A stretch of 64,000 nucleotides of DNA from Corynebacterium pseudodiphtheriticum DSM 44287 (GTDB taxonomy: Bacteria > Actinomycetota > Actinomycetes > Mycobacteriales > Mycobacteriaceae), in contig NZ_JIAH01000007.1 in assembly GCF_000688415.1 (NCBI RefSeq), forward strand, positions 62,001-126,000. Reading direction: 5' to 3'. The translations under genes were made by a program, and so were the position numbers. Shown here in pieces: positions 45,503 through 54,309 of this stretch (positions within the stretch are counted from its first letter, which is position 1; every line of letters begins with the position of its first letter). The notes below the pieces were generated by a model, which was not told where the DNA came from, searched no databases, and was given only the letters and a program-made list of their open reading frames with translations.

Positions 45503-46867
45503 TTATTGTTCAGGATTCTCTAGGCTCTGTTCAGCCATTCGAGTCCATTCGCGCCATTGTTCGGCCTGGTGGCGCAAGTTTTCGGCTTTGGCTTGTTTCC
45601 CGGCCTTCTGCGCTGCATCGGCTTGCGCAGTGAAATCATCGACTTTTGCTTGAAATTGGGCAATACGGGCTTGTGCTTCGGGGTCTGTGCGCTTCCATTC
45701 CGCATCCTCTGCTTCCGCTACCCGAGCCTCTATAGCGGCGATCTTGTCTTCGTATGTACGAACCTGATTGCGCGGGACGAAGCCAATCGCGTCCCATTTC
45801 TCTTGCAATTCTCGGAGTTTTTCTCGGGCGCTGGAAATACCTTTCGACGGATCAATTAGCTCGTCGTAGTGGGCAAGCAACGCATCTTTTTGCTCTGCAT
45901 TTTGAGCAAATTCTTCGTCTTTGGCTGCTTGTTCGGCATCTCGTGCGCTGAAGAAGTGATCCTGGGCAGCGCGGAATCGGGTCCATAAGGCATCGTCAGC
46001 ACCCCGTGGCGCGCGCCCAGAGGCTTTCCATTCGCGCATGAGATCCCGATAAGCTCCAGCCGTACGTGACCAATCTGTGGAGTTTTGTAAAGCCTCGGCT
46101 TTTTCTACCAATAATTCTTTGCTTTTTTGTGCTTGCGCGCGTTGTTTATCTAGATCTGCGAAGTGTGCACCTCTTCGCCGGTGGAATGCGTCTCGAGCTC
46201 GGGAAAAACGTTTCCACAATTCGTCATCGGTGGCTCTGTTGAGGCCTTTAATGGACTTCCATTCTTCCAGAATCGCACGCAACCGGTTACCTGCTGCTTT
46301 CCACTCTGTGGAGTTGTCTGCAATTTCTTCGGCTTCGGTTGCCAAACGGTCTTTGGCAATTTTGGCCTCGGTTGCACGGTGCTGCTGATCACGCTTGGCT
46401 TGCTCGGCGGCATCGTCGCAGCGTTTACTAATCTCGGCGAGCCGCTCGTCCAGGGCGGGTAGATTACCGATGACTGCAGCATCGTGGAGGGTTTCGCGTT
46501 GTGATTGTGCTGAACGGGCGATTGCTGCAGCATCATGCGGATGCGCGCGTAGACGAGTTTCCAGCACCTCAGCTTGGGTGGCTAATTCGTCGAACTTAGC
46601 CCCGTAGTGTGCTAGCCCTTCGTCCTTGCTGCCAGCTTGCCAATAGCCGACTACGCGCTCACTTCCAGCAAGAACACTGGTGAGGTAGACGGTTCCATCC
46701 GTGGAGATATAGCCATGGTCCTCCGGATTAGAGGTAATCGGCGCAGATACTGGCACCGGTGTCGGTGTGGAGGCAGACATGGAGGATGAGCGTGCGGAAG
46801 CGTGTGGCCGAGGCCCCGGTTTAGGAATAGATGCGGGGGTTGGGTTAGGGGTGTGCTGCTGTGTCAT
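45503..46867 (-). CDS. DUF349 domain protein
   Basis: The 454-aa protein carries several DUF349 repeats, each about 70-75 residues with the pattern W(K/R)xxGR...D..LW.RFR (for example LMREWKASGRAPRGADDALWTRFRAAQD and KLRELQEKWDAIGFVPR). It is strongly helical, with a Pro/Ser-rich N-terminus. ATG 46867 (MTQQHTPNPTP) has GAGGA 9 nt upstream; an ATG 12 codons further up is less likely. The position between miaB and miaA matches Rv2731 of M. tuberculosis. DUF349 proteins have no agreed enzymatic role; they look like scaffold or nucleic-acid-associated coiled coils. Confidence 0.85.
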   Translation of the reverse strand: MTQQHTPNPTPASIPKPGPRPHASARSSSMSASTPTPVPVSAPITSNPEDHGYISTDGTVYLTSVLAGSERVVGYWQAGSKDEGLAHYGAKFDELATQAEVLETRLRAHPHDAAAIARSAQSQRETLHDAAVIGNLPALDERLAEISKRCDDAAEQAKRDQQHRATEAKIAKDRLATEAEEIADNSTEWKAAGNRLRAILEEWKSIKGLNRATDDELWKRFSRARDAFHRRRGAHFADLDKQRAQAQKSKELLVEKAEALQNSTDWSRTAGAYRDLMREWKASGRAPRGADDALWTRFRAAQDHFFSARDAEQAAKDEEFAQNAEQKDALLAHYDELIDPSKGISSAREKLRELQEKWDAIGFVPRNQVRTYEDKIAAIEARVAEAEDAEWKRTDPEAQARIAQFQAKVDDFTAQADAAQKAGKQAKAENLRHQAEQWREWTRMAEQSLENPEQ

Positions 46868-47015
46868 CGCTAATTGTCCTCGAAGTTTCGTGAACTTAAA
46901 CAAGCCGGTGCTGTCTAGGCGTTGTTTATGTGCGGTCTGGGTTGTTCTGGTCTGTTAGGGGGTAGCAAGTTAGTACTTCTAATTTACCTGCCATACGCCT
47001 TTCTTCGTCGTTTCA

Positions 47016-47053
47016 TACAATATCGTTCTTTCCCAAGGTACAACCGTTAGGCT
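47016..47053 (+). promoter_or_regulatory. -10 candidates before the gene at 47061
   Basis: TAGGCT (47048-47053) lies 7 nt before GTG 47061, matching a leaderless start. TACAAT (47016-47021) is an alternative that would give a 30-35-nt leader. The rest of the 193-bp divergent gap 46868-47060 shows no clear operator. Confidence 0.45.
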
Positions 47054-47060
47054 AGATATC

Positions 47061-47858
47061 GTGAGTATGAATTCCGTATCTTCAGCTGAGTCGGCAGAAA
47101 TCACCCCTGCAGAAAAGCATGCAGATGATTTACCGATATGCCATTCGACCCTGGCATTTCCTTTGTGCATCGTGCCGACCAGTCCTGCACTTGTTGCGCA
47201 ATTAGCGCCAGCAGATACCGCTAGCGGCCGTATTCGCTACCGCGTTCGCGAAATATTGAGGATGCTTGTCGACACCACTCGCGAATCGGGCACACCTGTT
47301 ACCGAGATTGTTTTAGTCGGCTCGCAAGATCCTCGTTGGCGCACCGAACATCGTGGTAATTTCCGCGCGTGGGGCGCACCGGAGATTCAGCTTGCCGACG
47401 GACACTATTTGGCGGAATTGGTCCTACGCTACCTGTGTAATGAACTGGAGCCTTTAATCACTGCTAGCTACGGTAGCCTGCAAGAATTCGCCGCTCACCA
47501 ACACGAGTTAGGAACACTGGTGCTCATGGGGATAGACGGCAGTGCGGGCCTGAGCCAGAGCGCACCGTTGGCCGAACTACCGACCGCGTCGCACGCACAT
47601 CAATGGTCGCAAGCATTGCTCGGTGGCAACACTAGCGGGCCTGGCTTCGCTACACATCCGAATAGCGAGCAGTTATCTCGCGCAGGGGTATGGGAACCAG
47701 AGCTTTGGCTGGAAATTGCACAGCTGAAAGCTGCAGGAGGAATCACGTCTTTGCATTTGCACGATCTCGACACGACCCACGGAGTGGCACGCTATATAGC
47801 AACCGGTTTAATCGAGCCTGCAGCTGTTTTCAATAGATTTTTCCAGCAGGAATTTTAA
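47061..47858 (+). CDS. Conserved hypothetical protein (Rv2728c-like) upstream of miaA
   Basis: A 265-aa soluble protein with no motif I can assign firmly. Its layout (LCIVPTSPALVAQLAP near residue 36, EIVLVGSQDPRW, GTLVLMGIDGSAGLS, FNRFFQQEF at the end) and its place directly before miaA correspond to the alanine-rich Rv2728c family, which resembles class III extradiol dioxygenase folds. The N-terminal 25 residues are Ser/Glu/Ala-rich. The start may be GTG 47061, supported by a TAGGCT -10 seven bases upstream, or ATG 47067. It is followed by miaA and dapF on the same strand, with gaps of 29 and 11 bp, so it probably leads that operon. Confidence 0.72.
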   Translation: MSMNSVSSAESAEITPAEKHADDLPICHSTLAFPLCIVPTSPALVAQLAPADTASGRIRYRVREILRMLVDTTRESGTPVTEIVLVGSQDPRWRTEHRGNFRAWGAPEIQLADGHYLAELVLRYLCNELEPLITASYGSLQEFAAHQHELGTLVLMGIDGSAGLSQSAPLAELPTASHAHQWSQALLGGNTSGPGFATHPNSEQLSRAGVWEPELWLEIAQLKAAGGITSLHLHDLDTTHGVARYIATGLIEPAAVFNRFFQQEF

Positions 47859-47887
47859 TAGTTTTCACAAAGGGGTTTGCAGAGGAT

Positions 47888-48868
47888 ATGGCAAGCGCAA
47901 ATAGAATTCATACCCCACGACCATTAGCAGTAGTGGGGCCCACTGGGGTGGGAAAATCAGATCTCGGACTCGCCTTGGCGCAGTATTTCGACGGGGAAGT
48001 TGTCAATGTTGATTCCATGCAGCTTTATCGTGGTATGGATATCGGCACCGCTAAACTGCACCCGATAGAACGTCAGGGAATTCCGCACCACCAACTCGAC
48101 GTGCTTGCTGTCACCGATACCGCCTCCGTTGCGGCCTTTCAGCGTGCCGCAGTCGCGGATGTTAACGATACCCTGGACCGCGGGAAAACACCGATCATCG
48201 TCGGTGGATCTATGATGTATGCCCAAGCTTTGCTGGACCAGTGGGAATTCCCTCCCACCGAACCCGCCGTGCGTGAGAAATATTATGAGTTACAGGAAGA
48301 AATAGGTACTACAGCACTCCACCGCAAATTGCGGGAGGTAGACCCAGCTGCTGCTGCGGTGATCGAAGAAAACGACCCACGCCGCATCGTCCGTGCCTTG
48401 GAGGTCATCGAACTAACAGGGAAGCCGTTCCAAGCCAGCCAACCAGATAAAACCTCCGCTTATCGTTGGAACGCCACGGTTTTCGGCTTATATGTCGATT
48501 CACAATGCTACAACGAGCGCATCGCCACGCGTACGCGCAATATGTTTCAGCAAGGACTGGTAGAAGAAGTACGAGCACTGCAAGGACAAGGATTGGTGGC
48601 TGATTCCACCGCTGGCCGTGCCATTGGATACGCGCAAGTTTTAGCAATGCTGGACGGCGCGCTCACCGCAGAAGAAGCCGAAGAAAAAACACTGATTGCG
48701 ACCCGACAATACGCCCGAAGGCAACGCTCATGGTTTCGTCGTGATAAGCGCATCGTCTGGCTCGATGCCACAGCAGACCCGTACCGGCAAGCCATTAACT
48801 ACCTGGACACTATTGGTAATTCGAGCGCGACTATCGAAAATCCTCACAGTTCGTTGTCACCCCGGTAA
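47888..48868 (+). CDS. miaA: tRNA dimethylallyltransferase
   Basis: Adds the dimethylallyl group to A37 of tRNAs reading UNN codons; MiaB (41872-43554) then methylthiolates the product. The 326-aa protein has the P-loop GPTGVGKS at 17-24, VDSMQLYRGMDIGTAK, HHQLDVL and IIVGGSMMYAQALLDQWEFP. The C-terminal YARRQRSWFRRD helix binds the tRNA. ATG 47888 is preceded by CAGAGG. It lies 11 bp before dapF. Confidence 0.96.
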   Translation: MASANRIHTPRPLAVVGPTGVGKSDLGLALAQYFDGEVVNVDSMQLYRGMDIGTAKLHPIERQGIPHHQLDVLAVTDTASVAAFQRAAVADVNDTLDRGKTPIIVGGSMMYAQALLDQWEFPPTEPAVREKYYELQEEIGTTALHRKLREVDPAAAAVIEENDPRRIVRALEVIELTGKPFQASQPDKTSAYRWNATVFGLYVDSQCYNERIATRTRNMFQQGLVEEVRALQGQGLVADSTAGRAIGYAQVLAMLDGALTAEEAEEKTLIATRQYARRQRSWFRRDKRIVWLDATADPYRQAINYLDTIGNSSATIENPHSSLSPR

Positions 48869-48871
48869 ACT
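48866..48871 (+). promoter_or_regulatory. -10 hexamer TAAACT before dapF
   Basis: TAAACT overlaps the miaA stop codon and lies 8 nt before the dapF GTG at 48880. dapF has no ribosome-binding site, so it may have its own leaderless transcript. Confidence 0.45.
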
Positions 48872-48879
48872 TAAAACCT

Positions 48880-49761
48880 GTGAACTTCCAGATAGATTTT
48901 GCAAAAGGCCACGGAACCCACAATGATTTCGTCATCATTGACGATCCCAGCAATCAGAGAGACCTCACGGAGGAACAGGTTCGAGCATTGTGTGACCGCA
49001 CCGGTGGCATAGGCGCCGATGGCATCCTACGTGTTGTTCGCACCGAGCACGTAAAACCACACGTGTCGCAAGTATCCGAATCGAATGCCACTTGGTTCAT
49101 GGACTACCGCAACGCCGATGGTTCTATAGCTGAGATGTGTGGCAATGGAACTCGAGTCTTTGCTCATTGGCTCTATCGTCAGGGCTACGAGACGGTGCCA
49201 CAATTCAGCATTGCTACTCGCGCCGGGGATAAAACCATCAAGGTTGCGGAAGTTGACGATTCGGGGCGGATACCGGATAGCCAGCAAGCAGTTATCAGCG
49301 TGGAAATGGGGCGGGCTGAAATCACAGGCTTGTCGACGGCTCATATTGGCCGGGAATCTTTTGCAGGAATTGCGGTCGATGTGGGGAACCCACACCTTGC
49401 GGTGGTAGTTCCAGGATGGAACTCGGAGGATATTGCTCGTCTCCAGCTGCAGACGCCGCGTATTGATGAGGATTTCTTCCCGGCAGGAGTCAATGTGGAG
49501 ATCGCGACTCCACTAGTGGATGGCACAACGCATATGCGCGTTTTTGAACGTGGGGTTGGTGAAACAAAATCCTGCGGAACTGGAACTGTAGCAACAGCTT
49601 GTGCAGTCCTTGCGGATGCTGGCAAGCAAGAAGGCACGGTCACCGTCGTCGTACCGGGGGGAACTGTAACTGTCGAAATCCGTGAGGATGGTGCAACGCT
49701 GACAGGCCCATCGCGCATCGTTGCCCAAGGTACCTTCCACATTGAACTGGCGGACCAGTAA
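48880..49761 (+). CDS. dapF: Diaminopimelate epimerase
   Basis: Interconverts LL- and meso-diaminopimelate, supplying the cross-linking residue of the peptidoglycan. The 293-aa protein has the two catalytic cysteines in AEMCGNGTRVFA (Cys87) and GETKSCGTGTVA (Cys232), and starts with the typical FAKGHGTHNDFVIIDD. The GTG start follows a TAAACT hexamer by 8 nt. The miaA-dapF-hflX order is conserved across actinobacteria, although here two leftward genes lie between dapF and hflX. Confidence 0.97.
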   Translation: MNFQIDFAKGHGTHNDFVIIDDPSNQRDLTEEQVRALCDRTGGIGADGILRVVRTEHVKPHVSQVSESNATWFMDYRNADGSIAEMCGNGTRVFAHWLYRQGYETVPQFSIATRAGDKTIKVAEVDDSGRIPDSQQAVISVEMGRAEITGLSTAHIGRESFAGIAVDVGNPHLAVVVPGWNSEDIARLQLQTPRIDEDFFPAGVNVEIATPLVDGTTHMRVFERGVGETKSCGTGTVATACAVLADAGKQEGTVTVVVPGGTVTVEIREDGATLTGPSRIVAQGTFHIELADQ

Positions 49762-49809
49762 CAGTTTTTGCAACTACGGATTCTGTCCCTCGGACCGGAG
49801 TAGCTACCG

Positions 49810-50349
49810 TTAGTTGCTTCTCGTGGAGCCGGGCCCTTTGCGCTGGGCGGCACGACGCGCGGCGAACCAATGTTCCCGGAGGTTGGACACTCGTTCGTCC
49901 GAAATTTTTAATAGTCTTTCAAGCTGGTTTACTCCCAAGCGGGGGTTAGCTAGATGCGCATGCATGCGGTTGCGATAGCGCTGTGCAGTGGAATATTCGT
50001 AGTGAAAACGTTCGATCTCTGGCTCATCGCTGTCGCTATTTAACAGTTCTGGGCGGTGAATAGTTCGGTCAGCCAGAGAATCCGGTTCTTGGGAGTAAGC
50101 GAACTCGTCGTATTCGGCGATCACATCGTCTAATTCGTCGAGTGAAAGCTTTATCGAGGCACGTAGTGCTTGTACCTCATTTGAGGAAGGCCGCGAAGAA
50201 ACGTAATACCAGGCTAAGACGCCGATTACCAACACCAGGATGATTCCGGCGGCTTTCAACCACCACCACACCAGGAAGCTCGCAAACAATGCGACAATGA
50301 TGATGCCGATGCGTTGGCGAGAATAACCGCCGGGGGTAGTTGAAGACAT
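49810..50349 (-). CDS. Hypothetical membrane protein
   Basis: A 179-aa protein with a short N-terminus and two close transmembrane segments (about residues 14-50, including IGIIIVALFASFLVWWWLKA and IILVLVIGVLAWYYVSS). A soluble acidic region of about 125 residues contains a helical LDELDDVIAEYDEFAYSQEPDSLADRTIHRPELLN stretch. I do not recognise a named domain. It lies between dapF and hflX on the opposite strand, a place where corynebacteria and mycobacteria carry variable small genes. The first few residues MSSTTPG look like an ordinary start; the upstream sequence is T/AGGTT-rich without a clear ribosome-binding site. Confidence 0.7.
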   Translation of the reverse strand: MSSTTPGGYSRQRIGIIIVALFASFLVWWWLKAAGIILVLVIGVLAWYYVSSRPSSNEVQALRASIKLSLDELDDVIAEYDEFAYSQEPDSLADRTIHRPELLNSDSDEPEIERFHYEYSTAQRYRNRMHAHLANPRLGVNQLERLLKISDERVSNLREHWFAARRAAQRKGPGSTRSN

Positions 50350-50470
50350 AACCTAACCTAAAAAACTAGCGTGACATACAAAGCTGCTACTTGATAGTCG
50401 ATCGTTGGTATACCTCGGGTCCGCTTACCAGCCTATATCTACTACAGTGTTTGTGCTTGTGCCTGGGGTA

Positions 50471-51247
50471 CTAGTGTCCGCCGCAGCCACAGCCGCCGGA
50501 ACCGCAGCCACAGCCGCCAGATCCACAACCGCCGCTAGGGGCAAGGATTGCAGCGGTCAACGTACCATTACCGTGTACAATCTGCCCCTTTTCTGGAACT
50601 GTTGCTAATGCATCGGTGGCGATGCAAACGTCCAGTGGGAACTGGGCATCCAATACGAGATGATGAAATTCCTGTCCGGTCAGCTGGTTGCGCAACGTAG
50701 TGGACTGGATTACTTGACCGGAAAAAGTCGTGGCGGCATCTGGGGTTTGTGCTCCAGAACCAGACTCGATAATCGCAGCACCACGAGAACTGACAGAACC
50801 AAGCTGTCCGTCCGGGTTGCGCTGTTGCCATGTGGCGGCATCGGAAATGACTTCGACGTCGTCGGCAAGCACCGCCATGGTGACTTGCTGCCATGGCTGC
50901 GCAGGTTCATCGGCAAGCAATGGCCCCTGTGCTAGGTGTGCAGTCACGGTTGCTACGGGCGTTCCTTGCGGATCAATAATTTCGCACAGGCTGAGCACGT
51001 CGTTGATCATTTCGACGTGAGCATAAGTCTGGCTTAACGAATTGAAACCAACGAAAGTAGAAAATGGCTCTACAGCCAGAATGTTTAGCTGTGCGCCGGA
51101 AGAGTCGTTGAATTGCACCAACTGGCCACCGCGGACTTCTCCGGTGACCATGAGCTGGTTGGTGGCGATGGCTGCTTCAACGGCATCCTGCCAGTTATCG
51201 AAGTGCATGCCGATCGCGGATAAGTTGGTTTGTTTCGTCGCCGTCAT
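50471..51247 (-). CDS. Unassigned protein with Gly/Cys-rich C-terminal tail
   Basis: A 258-aa soluble protein that I cannot assign to a function. About 235 residues look like a mixed alpha/beta domain, possibly internally duplicated (LVQFNDSSGAQLNILAVEPFST in the first half; EFHHLVLDAQFPLDVCIATDAL in the second). The last 20 residues are a run of Gly, Cys and Ser ending in His, with five cysteines at GGCGSGGCGCG and SGGCGCGGH, which looks made to bind a metal or cluster or to be modified. TACACT lies 8 nt before ATG 51247, with no ribosome-binding site. It is divergent from hflX. Confidence 0.7.
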   Translation of the reverse strand: MTATKQTNLSAIGMHFDNWQDAVEAAIATNQLMVTGEVRGGQLVQFNDSSGAQLNILAVEPFSTFVGFNSLSQTYAHVEMINDVLSLCEIIDPQGTPVATVTAHLAQGPLLADEPAQPWQQVTMAVLADDVEVISDAATWQQRNPDGQLGSVSSRGAAIIESGSGAQTPDAATTFSGQVIQSTTLRNQLTGQEFHHLVLDAQFPLDVCIATDALATVPEKGQIVHGNGTLTAAILAPSGGCGSGGCGCGSGGCGCGGH

Positions 51248-51255
51248 AGCGCCCC

Positions 51256-51261
51256 AGTGTA
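51256..51261 (-). promoter_or_regulatory. -10 hexamer for the leaderless Gly/Cys-tail gene
   Basis: TACACT (51261-51256 on the minus strand) is 8 nt from ATG 51247 with no intervening ribosome-binding site. Confidence 0.45.
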
Positions 51262-51326
51262 GCGAATACCGGAAAAGCTGCGAAACCTCGATTTATAGCG
51301 ATGTGGCTGGCATAATGGGAAACAAG

Positions 51327-52979
51327 ATGACAAAGAATTTTTCACATAGCTTTTCTGCTGGCTCTAAAAATATTGACGCCAAGCATAACTCCTCTAAAAC
51401 CTCTAACGCTGCGCATGATGAACTCCTCGAAGCAGCATTCAAAGATAATGAAGCACAGGATTCTTTCGCAATCACTGACGCGCAAGATGCTTTGAGTGAA
51501 ATTGCGGCTGGGAAATCTGAGGCCATTCGTAGTGACCTGGTCTCTGGAGATAATTCTAGAGATAGTGCGCCGACTACCGGGGATATGGATTTGGCGGAAC
51601 GAAACGCATTCCGTCGCGTCACTCGGGATACCACTATTCGCACGGAGGACACCACTGATGGCTATGAAGTCGAATATCGAAAGCTTCGTCTCGAGCAAGT
51701 AATCCTCGTTGGTGTATGGACAGAAGGAACTGTCGCCGAATTGGAGGCGACGCTAGAAGAACTAGCTGCTTTGGCTGAGACCGCCGGCGCTGAGGTACTC
51801 GAAATTTTGTACCAAAAGCGTGATTCGCCTGACTCTGGGACATTCATTGGCTCGGGTAAGGTACAACAGTTGAAATCACTGGTTCAGGAATATGGTGCGG
51901 ACACCGTTATCTGTGACGGCGAGCTTAACCCAGGTCAGCTCACGGCTTTGGAACGCGAGCTTGATACCAAGGTTATTGACCGAACGATGCTGATTTTGGA
52001 CATTTTTGCCCAGCATGCGAAGTCCAAGGAAGGCAAAGCCCAAGTCTCGCTCGCACAACTTGAATACCTTTACACACACACCCGAGGTTGGGGCGGCAGC
52101 CTGTCCCGCCAGGCTGGTGGTCGTGCCGGTTCTAATGGCGGTGTGGGCTTGCGTGGTCCGGGTGAAACTAAGATTGAGACAGACCGTCGCCGGATTCGCG
52201 CAGAAATGGCGCGATTGCGTAAGTCATTAGCCGGGATGAAAACCGCCCGGGAGGTTAAGCGTGCTCGTCGGCAAGGTTCTTTGGTGCCACAAATCGCGAT
52301 TGCTGGCTATACGAACGCCGGAAAGTCCTCTTTGATTAACGCGATGACTGATGCCGGCGTACTTGTCGAAGATGCATTGTTTGCGACTCTTGATCCGACG
52401 ACCCGGAAAGCTCAGCTTGGCGACGGTCGCAGCGTCGTTTTCACCGACACCGTCGGTTTCGTGCGCCACCTACCGACGCAACTTGTGGAAGCGTTCAAAT
52501 CGACGTTGGAAGAAGTGCTTGCGGCCGATGTGATGCTGCACGTGGTCGATGCTGCAGATCCATTCCCGTTGAAACAAATTACAGCTGTGAACAAGGTCAT
52601 CAGCGATATTGTCGAAGAAACCGGCCAGCAGGCTCCTCCGGAAATTATTGTGATGAACAAGATTGATGCTGCAGATCCACTAGTGCTAGCCGAGATGCGT
52701 CATGTGCTGGAAAGAGACAACGTTGTGTATGTCTCTGCGAAAACGGGGGAAGGGATTGCTGAGCTTTCTGGCAGAGTGGAGCTATTTTTGAATTCGCTGG
52801 ATACCCGGATGCTGCTGGAAATTCCATACACCCGAGGTGACCTTGTTTCTCGTGTTCACGAGTACGGTACGGTCCACAGCGAAAGCTACAATGCAGAAGG
52901 CACGGTAATTGATGTCCGTCTACCAGCGGTGATGGCGAAAGAACTTGCAGAATTCGAATCCGATTACCAAACCAGCTAA
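51327..52979 (+). CDS. hflX: GTPase HflX
   Basis: Ribosome-associated GTPase that splits stalled or hibernating 70S/50S ribosomes under stress. From ATG 51327 it is 550 aa. A charged Ser/Ala/Asp-rich extension of about 110 residues precedes the HflX domain (EQVILVGVWTEGT, then LYQKRDSPDSGTFIGSGKV). The Gly-rich linker LSRQAGGRAGSNGGVGLRGPGETKIETDRR is diagnostic. The G domain has GYTNAGKSS at 327-335, DTVGFVRHLP and NKID. ATG 51315 or GTG 51303 are alternative starts in frame; ATG 51327 has GGGAAA at suitable spacing. The longer upstream frame runs antisense to the Gly/Cys-tail gene and is rejected. Confidence 0.93.
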   Translation: MTKNFSHSFSAGSKNIDAKHNSSKTSNAAHDELLEAAFKDNEAQDSFAITDAQDALSEIAAGKSEAIRSDLVSGDNSRDSAPTTGDMDLAERNAFRRVTRDTTIRTEDTTDGYEVEYRKLRLEQVILVGVWTEGTVAELEATLEELAALAETAGAEVLEILYQKRDSPDSGTFIGSGKVQQLKSLVQEYGADTVICDGELNPGQLTALERELDTKVIDRTMLILDIFAQHAKSKEGKAQVSLAQLEYLYTHTRGWGGSLSRQAGGRAGSNGGVGLRGPGETKIETDRRRIRAEMARLRKSLAGMKTAREVKRARRQGSLVPQIAIAGYTNAGKSSLINAMTDAGVLVEDALFATLDPTTRKAQLGDGRSVVFTDTVGFVRHLPTQLVEAFKSTLEEVLAADVMLHVVDAADPFPLKQITAVNKVISDIVEETGQQAPPEIIVMNKIDAADPLVLAEMRHVLERDNVVYVSAKTGEGIAELSGRVELFLNSLDTRMLLEIPYTRGDLVSRVHEYGTVHSESYNAEGTVIDVRLPAVMAKELAEFESDYQTS

Positions 52980-53002
52980 GTCGCCGACAATAATGACTAA
53001 CC

Positions 53003-54277
53003 GTGACTACTTCGATGGGCTGGACGCTACACGGTGACGGTAAGAAGATAAACAAGGGCGCAGTTGTTGCGCCTGAGGAACGGCTCTCGTGGCCCCGGAC
53101 AATAGGCATTGGCATTCAGCATGTCTTTGCGATGTTTGGGGCGACTTTGTTGGTTCCGACTCTGACAGGCTTCCCGGTCAACACCACACTGTTGTTTTCT
53201 GGTTTGGGCACGATGCTGTTCTTGCTTATTACCCGCAACCGGTTGCCGTCGTATCTTGGCTCCTCGTTCGCTTTCATCGCACCGCTGATTGCCTCACAGC
53301 AGCACGGTATCGGCGCGCAGCTGGGCGGAATTTTTGTTACCGGCATCGTGCTTATGTTGGTGGGGCTGCTAGTGAAAATTGCCGGCCGTTCAGTGATTGA
53401 TGCTGTGTTACCTCCTGCGGTGACTGGTGCGATTGTGGCTTTGATCGGACTTAATCTAGCGCCGACTGCGACAGAAAATTTCCAAGCTCAACCACTGGTT
53501 GCTGGTATTACTCTGGGCGCGATTGTACTCGCTACGGTGGCTGGACGCGGTATGATCAGCAGATTGAGCATCCTCATTGGAGTGGTTGCAGGGTGGATTT
53601 TTGCCGTTATCACCGGGGAAGTTGATGCCGAAGCTGCACAGGCGATTGAAAATGCACCGTGGGTCGGAATTCCGGAATTCCATACACCAGAATTTCAGCT
53701 CTCGGTCGTGCTAACCACGCTGCCGGTGTTGGTGGTGCTGATCGCAGAAAACGTGGGCCACGTGAAGGCTGTGTCTGCGATGACGGGTCGCAATGTTGAC
53801 CACCTGGCTGGAGACGCCTTACTCGCTGATGGGTTAGCTACTACTTTGGCCGGTGGTGCAGGTGGTTCAGGCACAACCACTTATGCAGAAAATATTGGAG
53901 TCATGGCTGCGACCAAGGTCTACTCGACTGCTGCATATTGGGTAGCAGCATTGGGAGCGGTTGCGCTAGCATTTATCCCGAAATTTGGGGCTTTGATCTT
54001 CAGTATCCCGGTGGGAGTGCTGGGAGGCGCCACGCTGTTACTCTACGGCTTGATTGGCATGTTGGGTGTACGCATTTGGATGGACAATAAGGTCAACTTC
54101 AACAACCCGGTGAACCTGACTGCTGCTGCGATTGCTTTGGTTGCGGGGATCGGTAATTTAACGCTGTCTGTTGGCCCAATCGAGCTAGAAGGTATCGCCT
54201 GGGGGTCAGTAGGAATCATGGTGCTGTATCCGATTATGCGTTATCTATATGGGCGAATCGGAGAGGGGCAGGCCTAA
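53003..54277 (+). CDS. Nucleobase:cation symporter-2 family permease (uracil/xanthine type)
   Basis: The 424-aa membrane protein belongs to the NCS2/UraA family, with 12-14 membrane spans. Features include GIQHVFAMFGATLLVPTLTGFPVNTTLLFSGLGT at the start, the short substrate motif with VVLIAENVGHVKAVSAMTGRNVD, and GGAGGSGTTTYAENIGVMAATKVYSTAAYWVA typical of uracil permeases. Uracil is the most likely substrate from the UraA-like motifs, but xanthine cannot be excluded. GTG 53003 or ATG 53015 is the start; no ribosome-binding site is seen, and an AATAAT hexamer 8 nt before the GTG could be a -10. It follows hflX by 23 bp. Confidence 0.88.
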   Translation: MTTSMGWTLHGDGKKINKGAVVAPEERLSWPRTIGIGIQHVFAMFGATLLVPTLTGFPVNTTLLFSGLGTMLFLLITRNRLPSYLGSSFAFIAPLIASQQHGIGAQLGGIFVTGIVLMLVGLLVKIAGRSVIDAVLPPAVTGAIVALIGLNLAPTATENFQAQPLVAGITLGAIVLATVAGRGMISRLSILIGVVAGWIFAVITGEVDAEAAQAIENAPWVGIPEFHTPEFQLSVVLTTLPVLVVLIAENVGHVKAVSAMTGRNVDHLAGDALLADGLATTLAGGAGGSGTTTYAENIGVMAATKVYSTAAYWVAALGAVALAFIPKFGALIFSIPVGVLGGATLLLYGLIGMLGVRIWMDNKVNFNNPVNLTAAAIALVAGIGNLTLSVGPIELEGIAWGSVGIMVLYPIMRYLYGRIGEGQA

Positions 54278-54309
54278 CGCAACTTAAGTCGTCATGCGAC
54301 AGGGCTACG

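Noticed and set aside
51042-51326. Longer hflX start
   Set aside because: The added 95 residues are antisense to the Gly/Cys-tail gene and lack similarity to HflX; the ATG at 51327 has a suitable ribosome-binding site.
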